A DNA stretch of 15,757 nucleotides from JBBSIG01 sp038232215 (GTDB lineage: Bacteria > Actinomycetota > Thermoleophilia > Gaiellales > Gaiellaceae): assembly GCA_038232215.1 (NCBI GenBank), contig JBBSIG010000041.1, positions 1 to 15,757 of the forward strand, given 5' to 3'. Below are positions 1 through 10,651 of the stretch, piece after piece. The position numbers were made by a program, and so were the translations under genes. Below the pieces are notes generated by a model. The model was not told the origin of the DNA. It was given only the letters and a program-made list of their open reading frames with translations, and did no database searches. Within the stretch, counting starts at the first letter, position 1, and each line of letters starts with the position of its first letter.

Positions 1-1873
1 AGTATGCCGGGGCCGGCCTCCGGAGCGTCTCGAGCTCGAAGGTGCCGAGCTCGTACCAGGTGCGGGCGTTGAGCGGCTGCGTGGCGAGCGCCTTGCGCAG
101 CAGTCGCTCGGCCTCCCGGTCGTTTCCCCTGGCGCTCTCCGCGCCCGCCTGGACGAAGAGCGGGTCGACGGCGAGCGGGTTCAGCGTGTGCGCGTCGGAC
201 GCCAGCTCCGCCGCCCGGGCGAGGCGCGCCTCGCCGATCGCCGCCGTCGCCTGATCGAGCCGGCGGCTCGCGAGCCAGGGCGAGGCGAGCGAGGAGAGAG
301 CCGCGAGCGCGAGGCCGAGAGCCCCGGCGGCCCAGAGCCAGCTCCGCTCGGCACCGAGGCGGGCGGGCCGCTCGGCGCCGAGCAGCACGCCGAGCGCGAG
401 GAAGGCCGGCGCGCTGACCGCCACGTAGTCGAGATCGATGTCGATCAGCGCGTGGAGCACGTACGCCGCGACGCCGATCGAGAGAGCGACCGAGGCCGGC
501 TCCCGCAGGCGCGCGAGCGCGCCGAGCGCGGCCGCCAGTGCTCCCGTTCCGAGCACGAAGCCCACCACGCCGAGCTCGGTCAAGAGCTGGAGTGGGAAGG
601 AGTGCGGCTCGGTCGCGAACGGCGTGGCCGTGCGCCGGAAGAGGCGGTGCGAGAGGTCGAAGGTCTGCGCGCCGGTCCCCTCGAGGCGGTGCTGCTCGAA
701 CTGGTGCCAGGCGATGCCCCACCAGGTCCAGCGATGACTCGAGTTCAGAGAGGTGAGCCGGCTCGACTCCTGCGAGACCTCCCTCGGCGAGCGGGTCAGC
801 TCGTCGACCCGACCGTCCAGCCAGGGCCCGGGCCCGCCCGCCCGGACGAGCACGACCGCGATCGCCGCCGCGGCGACGGCTCCCAGTGCCAGCAGCGTCC
901 AGCGAACGAGCAGGCGAGCCCGCCGCTCGGAGACGACCGGGCGCTCCGCCCAGCGGGCGACGAAGAAGGCGGCGTACCAGACGGCGAGCGCGCCGGCCAC
1001 GAGCGCGAAGCCGAAGAGGCGGCCGTCGTGCGTGCGGGCCGCGAGGCTCTGGTCGTCGTCGGCGAGCCCCGCGCGCGTGAGCGCGAAGGCGGAGACGGCG
1101 AGCGCGGGCAGACCGGCGAGGAAGAGGGCGGCGAGGCTCTCGAGGCTCCGCCGAGTGAGGGCGAGCCAGAGGCCGACGACCAGGATGCCGATTCCGAGAC
1201 CCGCGCGCGAGTAGGTCAGCACCGTCGCCACGATCGCGGCGTAGAGCAGGAGAACGGCAGCGGCACGAACGACCGGGCGGCGGCTCTCGACGGCCACCCA
1301 GAGAGCGAGAGCGAGCGCCACGTCGCCGAGCAGGGCGAGAGCGTTCCAGTAGCCGACGGGGAAGCGCAGGCGCGCGATCCGGCCGCCGTCTTCGTACAGC
1401 GTGGGCGCGACCTTGCTGAGCAGCGACCAGGCCAGGAGCAGGCCGAGCAGCGCCGCAAGCGTGCGCGCGAAGGCGCGCGGGGCTCCCGGCAGGCACGCGC
1501 CCACGAAGAGGCCGAGGCAGGCGAACGCGAGGTAGGCCAGGTAGCGGTTGAGCGCGTTCCAGGACGCGTCGGGCTCGATCGACCACCAGATGGAGGCCCC
1601 GATCCAGACGACGAGAGCCGCGAAGAGGAGCAGCGAGAGCCCGCCCAGCCGGGTCGGCGCAGGCCAGGGCAGCCGCCCGAGCAGCGCTGCCGCGAGAGCC
1701 GCGGAGGCCGCGACGAGAGCTCCGCCGCCGAGCCAGAGCAGCGGCCCGTCCGACGACCCGTGGCCGAGGAAGAGCGCGCCCGCCACGACGAGCGCGGCCA
1801 CTGCGAGAAGCGCGGCACCCGCGGCGGCCGGCGACCCGGGGGCGGCCGACCCACCTGGGAGGGCCGTCTGCAT
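1..1873 (-). CDS. O-antigen ligase/polymerase-like membrane protein with C-terminal TPR (partial)
   Basis: About 624 codons are visible; the 3' end lies beyond the window. The protein is a chain of hydrophobic helices (roughly ten or more) and has the hallmarks of the Wzy/WaaL (O-antigen ligase) superfamily: a WWSIEPDASW segment near residue 95, YSRAGLGIG at about 221-229, and a large extracytoplasmic loop with GTGAQTF and a conserved His in EPHSF (H424) ahead of LLTELGVVGF. From about residue 540 it becomes soluble and TPR-like (EAERLLRKALATQPLN), a known combination in Gram-positive members. Such proteins polymerise or ligate lipid-linked surface glycans at the outer face of the membrane; the substrate cannot be read here. 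The start is taken as ATG at 1873. An in-frame GTG at 1891 with GGAG four bases upstream is an alternative that adds six residues. It is transcribed divergently from the secreted protein at 2065, across the 11-bp repeat array. Confidence 0.85.
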   Translation of the reverse strand, partial: MQTALPGGSAAPGSPAAAGAALLAVAALVVAGALFLGHGSSDGPLLWLGGGALVAASAALAAALLGRLPWPAPTRLGGLSLLLFAALVVWIGASIWWSIEPDASWNALNRYLAYLAFACLGLFVGACLPGAPRAFARTLAALLGLLLAWSLLSKVAPTLYEDGGRIARLRFPVGYWNALALLGDVALALALWVAVESRRPVVRAAAVLLLYAAIVATVLTYSRAGLGIGILVVGLWLALTRRSLESLAALFLAGLPALAVSAFALTRAGLADDDQSLAARTHDGRLFGFALVAGALAVWYAAFFVARWAERPVVSERRARLLVRWTLLALGAVAAAAIAVVLVRAGGPGPWLDGRVDELTRSPREVSQESSRLTSLNSSHRWTWWGIAWHQFEQHRLEGTGAQTFDLSHRLFRRTATPFATEPHSFPLQLLTELGVVGFVLGTGALAAALGALARLREPASVALSIGVAAYVLHALIDIDLDYVAVSAPAFLALGVLLGAERPARLGAERSWLWAAGALGLALAALSSLASPWLASRRLDQATAAIGEARLARAAELASDAHTLNPLAVDPLFVQAGAESARGNDREAERLLRKALATQPLNARTWYELGTFELETLRRPAPAY

Positions 1874-1925
1874 GGGCGCCGAAGCTAGCACGGTGCTCCG
1901 ACGGCCCCGCCTCCCCTTACAAACG

Positions 1926-1958
1926 GTTTACCTCGGGATTACCGCCGGATCACCGCCG
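1926..1958. promoter_or_regulatory. Three tandem 11-bp direct repeats, probable response-regulator binding site
   Basis: Three consecutive 11-mers abut exactly: GTTTACCTCGG (1926-1936), GATTACCGCCG (1937-1947) and GATCACCGCCG (1948-1958). A weaker fourth unit, CCTTACAAACG, precedes them in phase (1915-1925). The shared core is G-[T/A]-T-[T/C]-A-C-C, with C at position 9 and G at position 11. Direct repeats at 11-bp pitch are the classic target of OmpR/PhoB-family response regulators. The core resembles the direct-repeat unit of the Streptomyces PhoP PHO box, but position 9 does not match. The array lies between two divergent cell-envelope genes and could regulate either. The identity of the regulator is an inference. 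Confidence 0.55.
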
Positions 1959-2064
1959 TCCGGGAAACTCGACAAGATTCCTCCGTCCCCGCCGGTCGAC
2001 CCCTCCTGAACCCCTCGTGCCGAAGCCCCTCGCTCATCGGGTGGACCGAGCCCTGCCGGTTAGG

Positions 2065-2724
2065 ATGGCGTCTCTGAAGACGGTCGTCCTCATGGCTGCC
2101 CTCGCGGCCCTTTTCCTGCCTCTGAACGCCGCACCCGCGGGTGCGGCGACGCCGTGCTCGCTCGTCCTCATCAACGACTGGTTCGACGGCAGGATCGACG
2201 ACACGTACCCGACGCACTGCTACCGGGAGGCGATCAAGCGGCTGCCCGAGGACGTCCAGACCTACTCGAGCGCGAAGGACGAGATCACGCGCGCGCTGCT
2301 CGCCTCGCTGCGGCACCGCGGCGAGCGGCCCCCGTCCCAGCCGGGGGGCGCGTCTCCGGCGGGCGGCGGGGGTAAGGGCGGGGCCGCCGGGCCGGTCGCC
2401 ACGAGTCCCACCAAGTCGACGGGGCCGAAGGGGAGCAAGGGGGCGAAGACGCCCACCGGGACGTCGACCACAGGCGCACCGAGAAACCAGGAGCGGACGG
2501 CGGCGCCGGCGGGCTCGGAGAAGGCGTCGAAGGGCCCCGTGACGAGGCTCGTGGACGCCCTCGGGCCGAAGAACGCAGATTCGATTCCGCTGCCCCTGCT
2601 CATCCTGGCCGGCGTCGCGCTGCTCCTCCTGGCGGCCGCCGGCGCGAGCTTCCTGAGCCGGCGGCTCCAGGCTCGCAGGGTCCCCGTCTCACCTCCGCCG
2701 CATCCGCCTCGACGCCCCTCCTGA
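2065..2724 (+). CDS. Small secreted protein with C-terminal membrane anchor, unknown function
   Basis: A 219-residue protein of unrecognised function. Residues 1-28 form a good signal peptide (MASLKTVVL, then a hydrophobic core, ending PAGAA). A compact domain follows (about 29-87) with two cysteines, C31 and C52, that could form a disulfide, and the segment DDTYPTHCYREAIKRLPED leading into a helical SSAKDEITRALL. Residues about 88-172 are a Gly/Pro/Ser/Thr/Lys linker without predictable fold. A single membrane segment follows at about 175-196 (LPLLILAGVALLLLAAAGA), then a basic, Pro-rich tail. The expected topology is outside domain, wall-spanning linker, membrane anchor, cytoplasmic tail. 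No LPXTG motif is present. The ATG at 2065 is preferred over GTG at 2017 because it puts Lys5 directly ahead of the hydrophobic core; ATG at 2092 would also leave a shorter signal peptide. It is divergent from the O-antigen ligase-like gene. Confidence 0.7.
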   Translation: MASLKTVVLMAALAALFLPLNAAPAGAATPCSLVLINDWFDGRIDDTYPTHCYREAIKRLPEDVQTYSSAKDEITRALLASLRHRGERPPSQPGGASPAGGGGKGGAAGPVATSPTKSTGPKGSKGAKTPTGTSTTGAPRNQERTAAPAGSEKASKGPVTRLVDALGPKNADSIPLPLLILAGVALLLLAAAGASFLSRRLQARRVPVSPPPHPPRRPS

Positions 2725-2776
2725 GAGCACCCGGAGCCGACCGGCCCGGGGCCGCGGCTCCGTCCGGCCCGCTCTC
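2723..2776 (+). terminator. Nested hairpin after the secreted-protein gene
   Basis: The inner perfect 8-bp arms are CGGAGCCG (2732-2739) and CGGCTCCG (2755-2762). Outer arms GAGAGC (2723-2728) and GCTCTC (2771-2776) can extend the stem across mismatches. The outer arm overlaps the stop codon at 2722-2724. No T tract follows, so it is called from stem strength and position; it could also be a structured leader of the downstream nrdJ. Confidence 0.5.
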
Positions 2777-2860
2777 TAGGTTGGTCGGTCCCGCCGGCCC
2801 GCGCACCACGGAGAACCGGCCGGCGAACGTAAGCTGTCAGTGACCGTCCGGGAGGTAGAG

Positions 2861-6940
<4,080 letters not shown>

Positions 6941-6954
6941 GGCGCTGACAGGTC

Positions 6955-6996
6955 AGGCGACCGAGGGCGAGCCGGCAAGCGTGCCCTCGGTCGCCT
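6955..6996. terminator. Bidirectional hairpin between convergent genes
   Basis: A perfect 14-bp inverted repeat, AGGCGACCGAGGGC (6955-6968) and GCCCTCGGTCGCCT (6983-6996), with a 14-base loop. It lies 14 bases past the nrdJ stop and six bases past the stop of the convergent FAD oxidase gene, so it can end transcription from both sides. No U-rich tract is present on either strand, which is common in GC-rich actinobacteria. Confidence 0.8.
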
Positions 6997-7002
6997 CCCC
7001 AG

Positions 7003-8535
7003 CTACGCGCTCGGCCGAACGCTCTGCTGGAAGCGGAACGCGTTTCCCGGGTCGTACGCGCGCTTGACCTTCCGTAGCCGCGCGTAGTTCGAGCCGTAGT
7101 ACGCGTGCGCCCAGCTCGCGAGGTCCGGATCGATGTAGTTCTGGTACGCGAAACCGGAGACGTGCGGCCGCATGCGCGCGTGGAGGCGGCGGATCCAGCC
7201 GAGGTTCCCGGAGACCACCGAGGCGTCGTCGGCGGGTTCCCAGGCTGCGAGATACTGAAGCGAGAACAGCGCGTCGCGGTGCACGAACGCGGTCGCGGCC
7301 TTCGGGACGCGGTTGATCGCGCCGCCGTAGGAATCGAGCAGAACCGAGCCGCGGCCGAGCTCGGGGTCGGCCTGCCTCGCCTCCAACGCTTGCAGTAGCA
7401 GGTGGACGGCCGCCTTCGTGAGCGGCTTCCTCGCGTAGTCGGACTTGGCCTTGAACGTCGACCGACCGAGCGTCCCCGTCGGGCTCTTGCCGCTCAGGTG
7501 GCAGGCCGCGACGCCGCCGGAGCAGCCCGCCCACACGAGCGCTGCCTGCATGTAGGTCCGCGTGGTGACGGTCAGCCTTGCCGGCGGAGCCGCTGCCCGC
7601 AATGGCGCGAGCAGGGAGCGGAGCTTCGCCTCCGAGCCGAGGAACTGACCGGCCGAGCCGACGTGCGGCAAGGGGCCGGAGTCCGTCGCGGCCAGGTCGA
7701 GAACCGAGAAGAGCGCGTCGGGCGCGTGCGGTGCCCATGCCTGCCACGCCGCGACGGCGTCCTGCGCGTGCTCCCAGGGCCAGGTGATCCGAACGGTCGA
7801 GACGTTCCCGACCGGGTGCACCCGGAAGCGAAAACCGGTGACGATCCCGAAGTTGCCTCCGCCCCCGCCCCGGAGGGCCCAGAAGAGGTCGGGGTGCACG
7901 TGCCTGTCGCAGGCAAGCGTCTGCCCCGACGCGGTCACCACCGTCGCGCCGAGCAGGTTGTCGCAGGTCAGACCGAGCTTCCTCGAGGCGAAGCCGACAC
8001 CGCCGCCGAGCGCGAGGCCGGCGATGCCGACGCTCGGGCACGAGCCCGCCGGGATCGTGACCCCCCGCTTCCAGAGGGCGGCGTAGACGTCGATCAGGCG
8101 GCTCCCCGCGCCGATGGTGGCGGTACGGCGCGAGGAATCGACGTGAATGCCCCTGAGGCGGGTGACGTCCACGACGACCCCGCCGGTCGTCGAGTAGCCG
8201 CCGTAGCTGTGGCCGCCCGACCGCGCGACGATGCGCACGCCGTGCTGGCGGGCCCAGCGCACCGTGCGCGAGACGTCGGCGACGCTCTCGCAGAGGACGA
8301 CCGCGTGCGGATGGACGCCGTCGAAGCGCGTGTTGTAGAGCCGCCGAGCCTGCCCGTACGCCGCCGTCCGCGGCGTGACGACCGCACCGCGCAGACCCTT
8401 CGCGAGCTCGCGGAGTTGCCGGTCGGTGGGTCCGGCGGCGAGCCCCGCCCAGGCTCCCGGGCCGGGGGTGATCCCGGCCGCGAGAGCGGCGCCTCCAACC
8501 CGTCGCAGGAACGCGCGCCGGTCGACCGCCTCCAT
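7003..8535 (-). CDS. Tat-exported FAD-dependent oxidase, berberine-bridge-enzyme type
   Basis: A 510-residue flavoprotein oxidase of the FAD_binding_4 (PCMH) plus BBE architecture. The N-terminus is a twin-arginine signal: R6-R7 in DRRAFLRR, followed by VGGAALAAGI. The FAD domain carries RSGGHSYGG with H109 and PAGSCPSVGIAG with C166, the two attachment residues of bicovalent (8-alpha-histidyl, 6-S-cysteinyl) FAD. Further motifs are LALGGGVG and LRGGGGGNFGIVT. The BBE end is intact (SNYARLRKVKRAYDPGN, ending FRFQQSV). Relatives oxidise oligosaccharides, alcohols or alkaloids with O2, giving H2O2; the substrate is not predictable, and an oligosaccharide or carbohydrate is only a guess. Folding with cofactor before export agrees with the Tat signal. 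The gene stands alone, converging on nrdJ. A TACAGT box seven bases before the ATG suggests a leaderless mRNA. Confidence 0.9.
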   Translation of the reverse strand: MEAVDRRAFLRRVGGAALAAGITPGPGAWAGLAAGPTDRQLRELAKGLRGAVVTPRTAAYGQARRLYNTRFDGVHPHAVVLCESVADVSRTVRWARQHGVRIVARSGGHSYGGYSTTGGVVVDVTRLRGIHVDSSRRTATIGAGSRLIDVYAALWKRGVTIPAGSCPSVGIAGLALGGGVGFASRKLGLTCDNLLGATVVTASGQTLACDRHVHPDLFWALRGGGGGNFGIVTGFRFRVHPVGNVSTVRITWPWEHAQDAVAAWQAWAPHAPDALFSVLDLAATDSGPLPHVGSAGQFLGSEAKLRSLLAPLRAAAPPARLTVTTRTYMQAALVWAGCSGGVAACHLSGKSPTGTLGRSTFKAKSDYARKPLTKAAVHLLLQALEARQADPELGRGSVLLDSYGGAINRVPKAATAFVHRDALFSLQYLAAWEPADDASVVSGNLGWIRRLHARMRPHVSGFAYQNYIDPDLASWAHAYYGSNYARLRKVKRAYDPGNAFRFQQSVRPSA

Positions 8536-8542
8536 GGGCGCG

Positions 8543-8548
8543 ACTGTA
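8543..8548 (-). promoter_or_regulatory. Putative -10 box of the FAD oxidase gene (leaderless)
   Basis: On the minus strand TACAGT is followed by seven bases and then the ATG at 8535. This matches the -10 consensus TANNNT at the spacing that would start transcription at or next to the start codon. There is no Shine-Dalgarno sequence and no clear -35 box. Confidence 0.45.
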
Positions 8549-8573
8549 GCGAGCGAAGCGCGAGAATCGCGTC

Positions 8574-8708
8574 CTGCGCCTGTCGGCGAAAACGGACTAC
8601 GCGATTCGCGCGTCGGCCGAGGTCGCCGCGGCCGGCGACGGTCCCGGCAAGGGCGAGCGCATCGCGCGGGCCGGAGTGCGCGGATACGTCGAGGGCTCCG
8701 CTCCGTAG
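8574..8708 (+). pseudogene. Remnant of an Rrf2-family transcriptional regulator
   Basis: A short frame of 44 codons plus TAG, too short to be called routinely. It reads LRLSAKTDYAIRA, then SAEVAAAGDGPGKGERIA, which is very close to the conserved N-terminus of Rrf2/IscR-type winged-helix regulators (typically MRLSAKTDYALRALLELA with KGE.IA). Intact family members are about 130-160 residues; here the recognition helix and dimerisation helix are gone. After GERIA the frame continues RAGVRGYVEG, which could be the family's later segment (RRAGLVRS..G.EGG) joined by an internal deletion. The start is CTG rather than ATG or GTG, yet a GAGAAT box lies exactly six bases upstream. The TAG stop is shared with the TAGAAT box of the next gene. 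Either a decayed gene or a translated micro-protein. Confidence 0.6.
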
Positions 8709-8711
8709 AAT
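8706..8711 (+). promoter_or_regulatory. Putative -10 box of the AKR operon (leaderless)
   Basis: TAGAAT (8706-8711) is a five-of-six match to TATAAT. It is followed by exactly six bases and then the GTG start at 8718, placing the predicted transcription start on the first base of the codon. No Shine-Dalgarno sequence precedes this GTG. No convincing -35 box was found at 16-18 bp. Confidence 0.55.
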
Positions 8712-8717
8712 CGATCG

Positions 8718-9695
8718 GTGGAGTACCGGCCGCTCGGAGGCACCGGCGTCGAGATCTCGCGGATCGTCCTCGGGTGCGGCAACTTCGGCGGCATCGGCTC
8801 CGCGCCCGAGTTCTTCGGCCGCGGCGAGGACGAGTTCGCCGCCTTCCGGATCATGGACGCCGCCTGGGAGCTCGGCGTCACGGCGTTCGACACCGCGGAC
8901 GCCTACGGAGGCGGGCGGAGCGAGACTGCGATCGGCAGGTGGCTCGCGACGAGGGACGGCTCCGTGCGCGAGCGGGTCGTGCTCGCCACGAAGGTGTTCA
9001 ACCCGATGGGAGCCGGCGAGGACGGGGGTCTCTCGCGCGAGCGGGTGCGGCGCCAGCTCGAGTCGAGCCTCATCCGGCTCGGTGTCGAGCGCATCCCGCT
9101 GTACCTCACGCACGAGCCGGATCCCGAGACGCCGATCGAGGAAACCCTCGAGACGCTCGACGAGCTCGTCGCCGACGGCAGGATCGGCGCGATCGGGGCG
9201 AGCAACGTGAGCGGCGGCGAGCTCGAGCAGGCGCTCGCGGCCAGCGAGGCTCGCGGGCTCGTGCGCTACGACTGGGTGCAGAACTCGTACTCCCTGCTCG
9301 ACCGGGACGCCGAGGACGACGTGCTTCCCGTCTGCCGCGAGCGGGGGCTCGGGTTCACGGCTTTCAGCCCGCTCGCAGGCGGCTGGCTGACGGGCAAGTA
9401 CCGAGCGCACGAGGCGCCTCAGGCCGGCTCGAGGATGGAGTTGCGCCCGGGCCCGTACGAGCATCTGCGCACGGAATCCGTCTTCCACGGACTCGAGGCG
9501 TTGAGCGGAGCCGCCTCGGAGCGCGGCGTCTCCCCGGCGGGGCTCGCGCTCGCGTGGCTGCTCGCCCAGCCGGACGTGACCGCGGTGATCGTGGGGCCGC
9601 GCCGGCCGGACCACCTCGAGCCGGCGCGCGAGGCGCTCGAGCTCGAGCTCTCGGCGGCCGAACGGGAGGAGCTGGCGGCGGTGTTCGACCCGTGA
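8718..9695 (+). CDS. Aldo/keto reductase
   Basis: A 325-residue NADP(H)-dependent (beta/alpha)8-barrel oxidoreductase of the AKR superfamily, cytoplasmic, reducing aldehydes or ketones. The catalytic tetrad is complete: D58 and Y63 (FDTADAYGGG), K92 (LATKVF) and H132 (YLTHEPD). Cofactor-binding elements include GASNVSGGELE, AFSPLAGGWLTGKY and the C-terminal VIVGPRRPDHL. The length is normal for the bacterial AKR group related to YajO/YghZ/Tas-like proteins. GTG 8718 is the start because the sequence MEYRPLGGTGVEIS begins exactly as family members do and a -10 box sits six bases upstream. It is the first gene of a three-gene operon; its stop overlaps the next start in GTGA (9692-9695). The substrate is unknown; context suggests an aldehyde or keto product of amino-acid chemistry. 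Confidence 0.9.
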   Translation: MEYRPLGGTGVEISRIVLGCGNFGGIGSAPEFFGRGEDEFAAFRIMDAAWELGVTAFDTADAYGGGRSETAIGRWLATRDGSVRERVVLATKVFNPMGAGEDGGLSRERVRRQLESSLIRLGVERIPLYLTHEPDPETPIEETLETLDELVADGRIGAIGASNVSGGELEQALAASEARGLVRYDWVQNSYSLLDRDAEDDVLPVCRERGLGFTAFSPLAGGWLTGKYRAHEAPQAGSRMELRPGPYEHLRTESVFHGLEALSGAASERGVSPAGLALAWLLAQPDVTAVIVGPRRPDHLEPAREALELELSAAEREELAAVFDP

Positions 9696-10651
9696 GTTTC
9701 CTCGCCGTCAGCGGCGACGAGGTCGAGCGGCTGCTGCCGATGCCCGAGTGCATCGAGCTGATGGCCGAGACGCTGGCCGCGCTCGAGCGGGGCGAGCTCT
9801 ACCAGCCTCTCCGCTCGGTGGCGCGGCCGCCCGACTCCCCCGGCTTCATGGGCTTGATGCCCGCGCACCGTGCCGGGCCCGAGCCCGTCTTCGGGCTCAA
9901 GACCGTCTGCATCTTTCCGGGCAACCCGGCCCGCGGGCTCGACGCCCATCAGGGCGCGGTCTTCCTGTTCGACGGCGAGATGGGCGCCCTCAGCGCGGTG
10001 GTCGAGGCGTCGGCGATCACCGCGATTCGGACAGCCGCGGTCTCGGGCGTCGCCACCCGTCTCCTCGCCCGTGAGGGCGCCCGGGTGCTCGCGATCCTCG
10101 GCGCGGGCGTCCAGGCGCGGGCGCACCTCGAGGCGATGCGGGCGGTGCGGGACTTCGAGCGGGTGCTGGTCTGGAGCCGGACGGCCGAGCGGGCGGCAGC
10201 CCTGGAGGGCGCCGTCGCGGCCGAGACGCCCGAGGAGGCGCTGCGCGAGGCGGACGTCGTGTGCACCACCACGTCCGCCCGCGAGCCGATCGTCCGCCGA
10301 GCCTGGCTCAGGGACGGCGCCCACGTGAACGCGGTCGGCTCGAGCGTCGCGTCGGCACGGGAGCTGGACACGGAGACGATGAAGGCGGCGGCTCTCTTCG
10401 TCGACCGGCGGGAGTCGACGCTCAACGAGGCCGGGGACTACCTGCTCGCCGCGCGCGAAGGGGCGATCGGGCCCGACCACATCCGGGCGGAGCTGGGCGA
10501 GCTCCTCGTCGGGGCGCAGCCCGGCCGCGGCTCGCGGGACGAGCTGACCGTCTTCAAGTCACTCGGGCTCGCCGTGGAGGATCTCGCCGCGGCCGAGTAC
10601 GTCGTGCGACGAGCCCGCGAGACGGGCCTCGGCACGGAGGTCGAGCTGTGA
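9692..10651 (+). CDS. Ornithine cyclodeaminase/mu-crystallin family reductase (likely imine reductase)
   Basis: A 319-residue member of the OCD/mu-crystallin family, whose enzymes bind NAD(P)H and reduce or oxidise imines of amino acids: ornithine cyclodeaminase, alanine dehydrogenase, ketimine reductase, iminosuccinate reductase BhcD and EutC. Conserved residues are R41, K70 (GLKTVCIFPGN), R113 (AITAIRTAA), the Rossmann loop GAGVQAR (137-143) and the signature DELTVFKSLG followed by EDLAAAEYV. Where true ornithine cyclodeaminases have GGDCPGKTEL with the catalytic Asp, this protein has GSSVASAREL (216-225). It is therefore unlikely to cyclise ornithine and more likely reduces an imine. It is coupled by 4-bp overlaps to the AKR upstream and to the PLP dehydratase downstream, which could supply the imine. 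I give no gene symbol because eutC and bhcD cannot be told apart here. Confidence 0.88.
   Translation: MSFLAVSGDEVERLLPMPECIELMAETLAALERGELYQPLRSVARPPDSPGFMGLMPAHRAGPEPVFGLKTVCIFPGNPARGLDAHQGAVFLFDGEMGALSAVVEASAITAIRTAAVSGVATRLLAREGARVLAILGAGVQARAHLEAMRAVRDFERVLVWSRTAERAAALEGAVAAETPEEALREADVVCTTTSAREPIVRRAWLRDGAHVNAVGSSVASARELDTETMKAAALFVDRRESTLNEAGDYLLAAREGAIGPDHIRAELGELLVGAQPGRGSRDELTVFKSLGLAVEDLAAAEYVVRRARETGLGTEVEL

Noticed and set aside
188..1888. Long plus-strand reading frame of 566 codons, very rich in Arg, Glu and Gly
   Set aside because: It is an antisense shadow of the O-antigen ligase-like gene in high-GC DNA: low-complexity charged composition, no domains, and the minus-strand frame gives clear membrane helices and family motifs.
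2840..2860. Upstream in-frame GTG as the nrdJ start
   Set aside because: The ATG at 2861 has GGAGG at ideal spacing, and this same sequence would be coding if GTG were used. The seven extra residues add no conserved sequence.
2725..2860. Cobalamin riboswitch or NrdR box ahead of the B12-dependent reductase
   Set aside because: I looked for a B12-box-like segment and for paired NrdR boxes and found neither; only the nested hairpin and a Shine-Dalgarno sequence are visible.
8375..8717. Upstream extension of the reading frame preceding the AKR/reductase genes (frame open from 8375)
   Set aside because: It is an open frame by composition only; it runs antisense through the FAD oxidase gene and out of frame through the AKR gene before merging with the OCD-family gene. 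The true start of that gene is the GTG at 9692.
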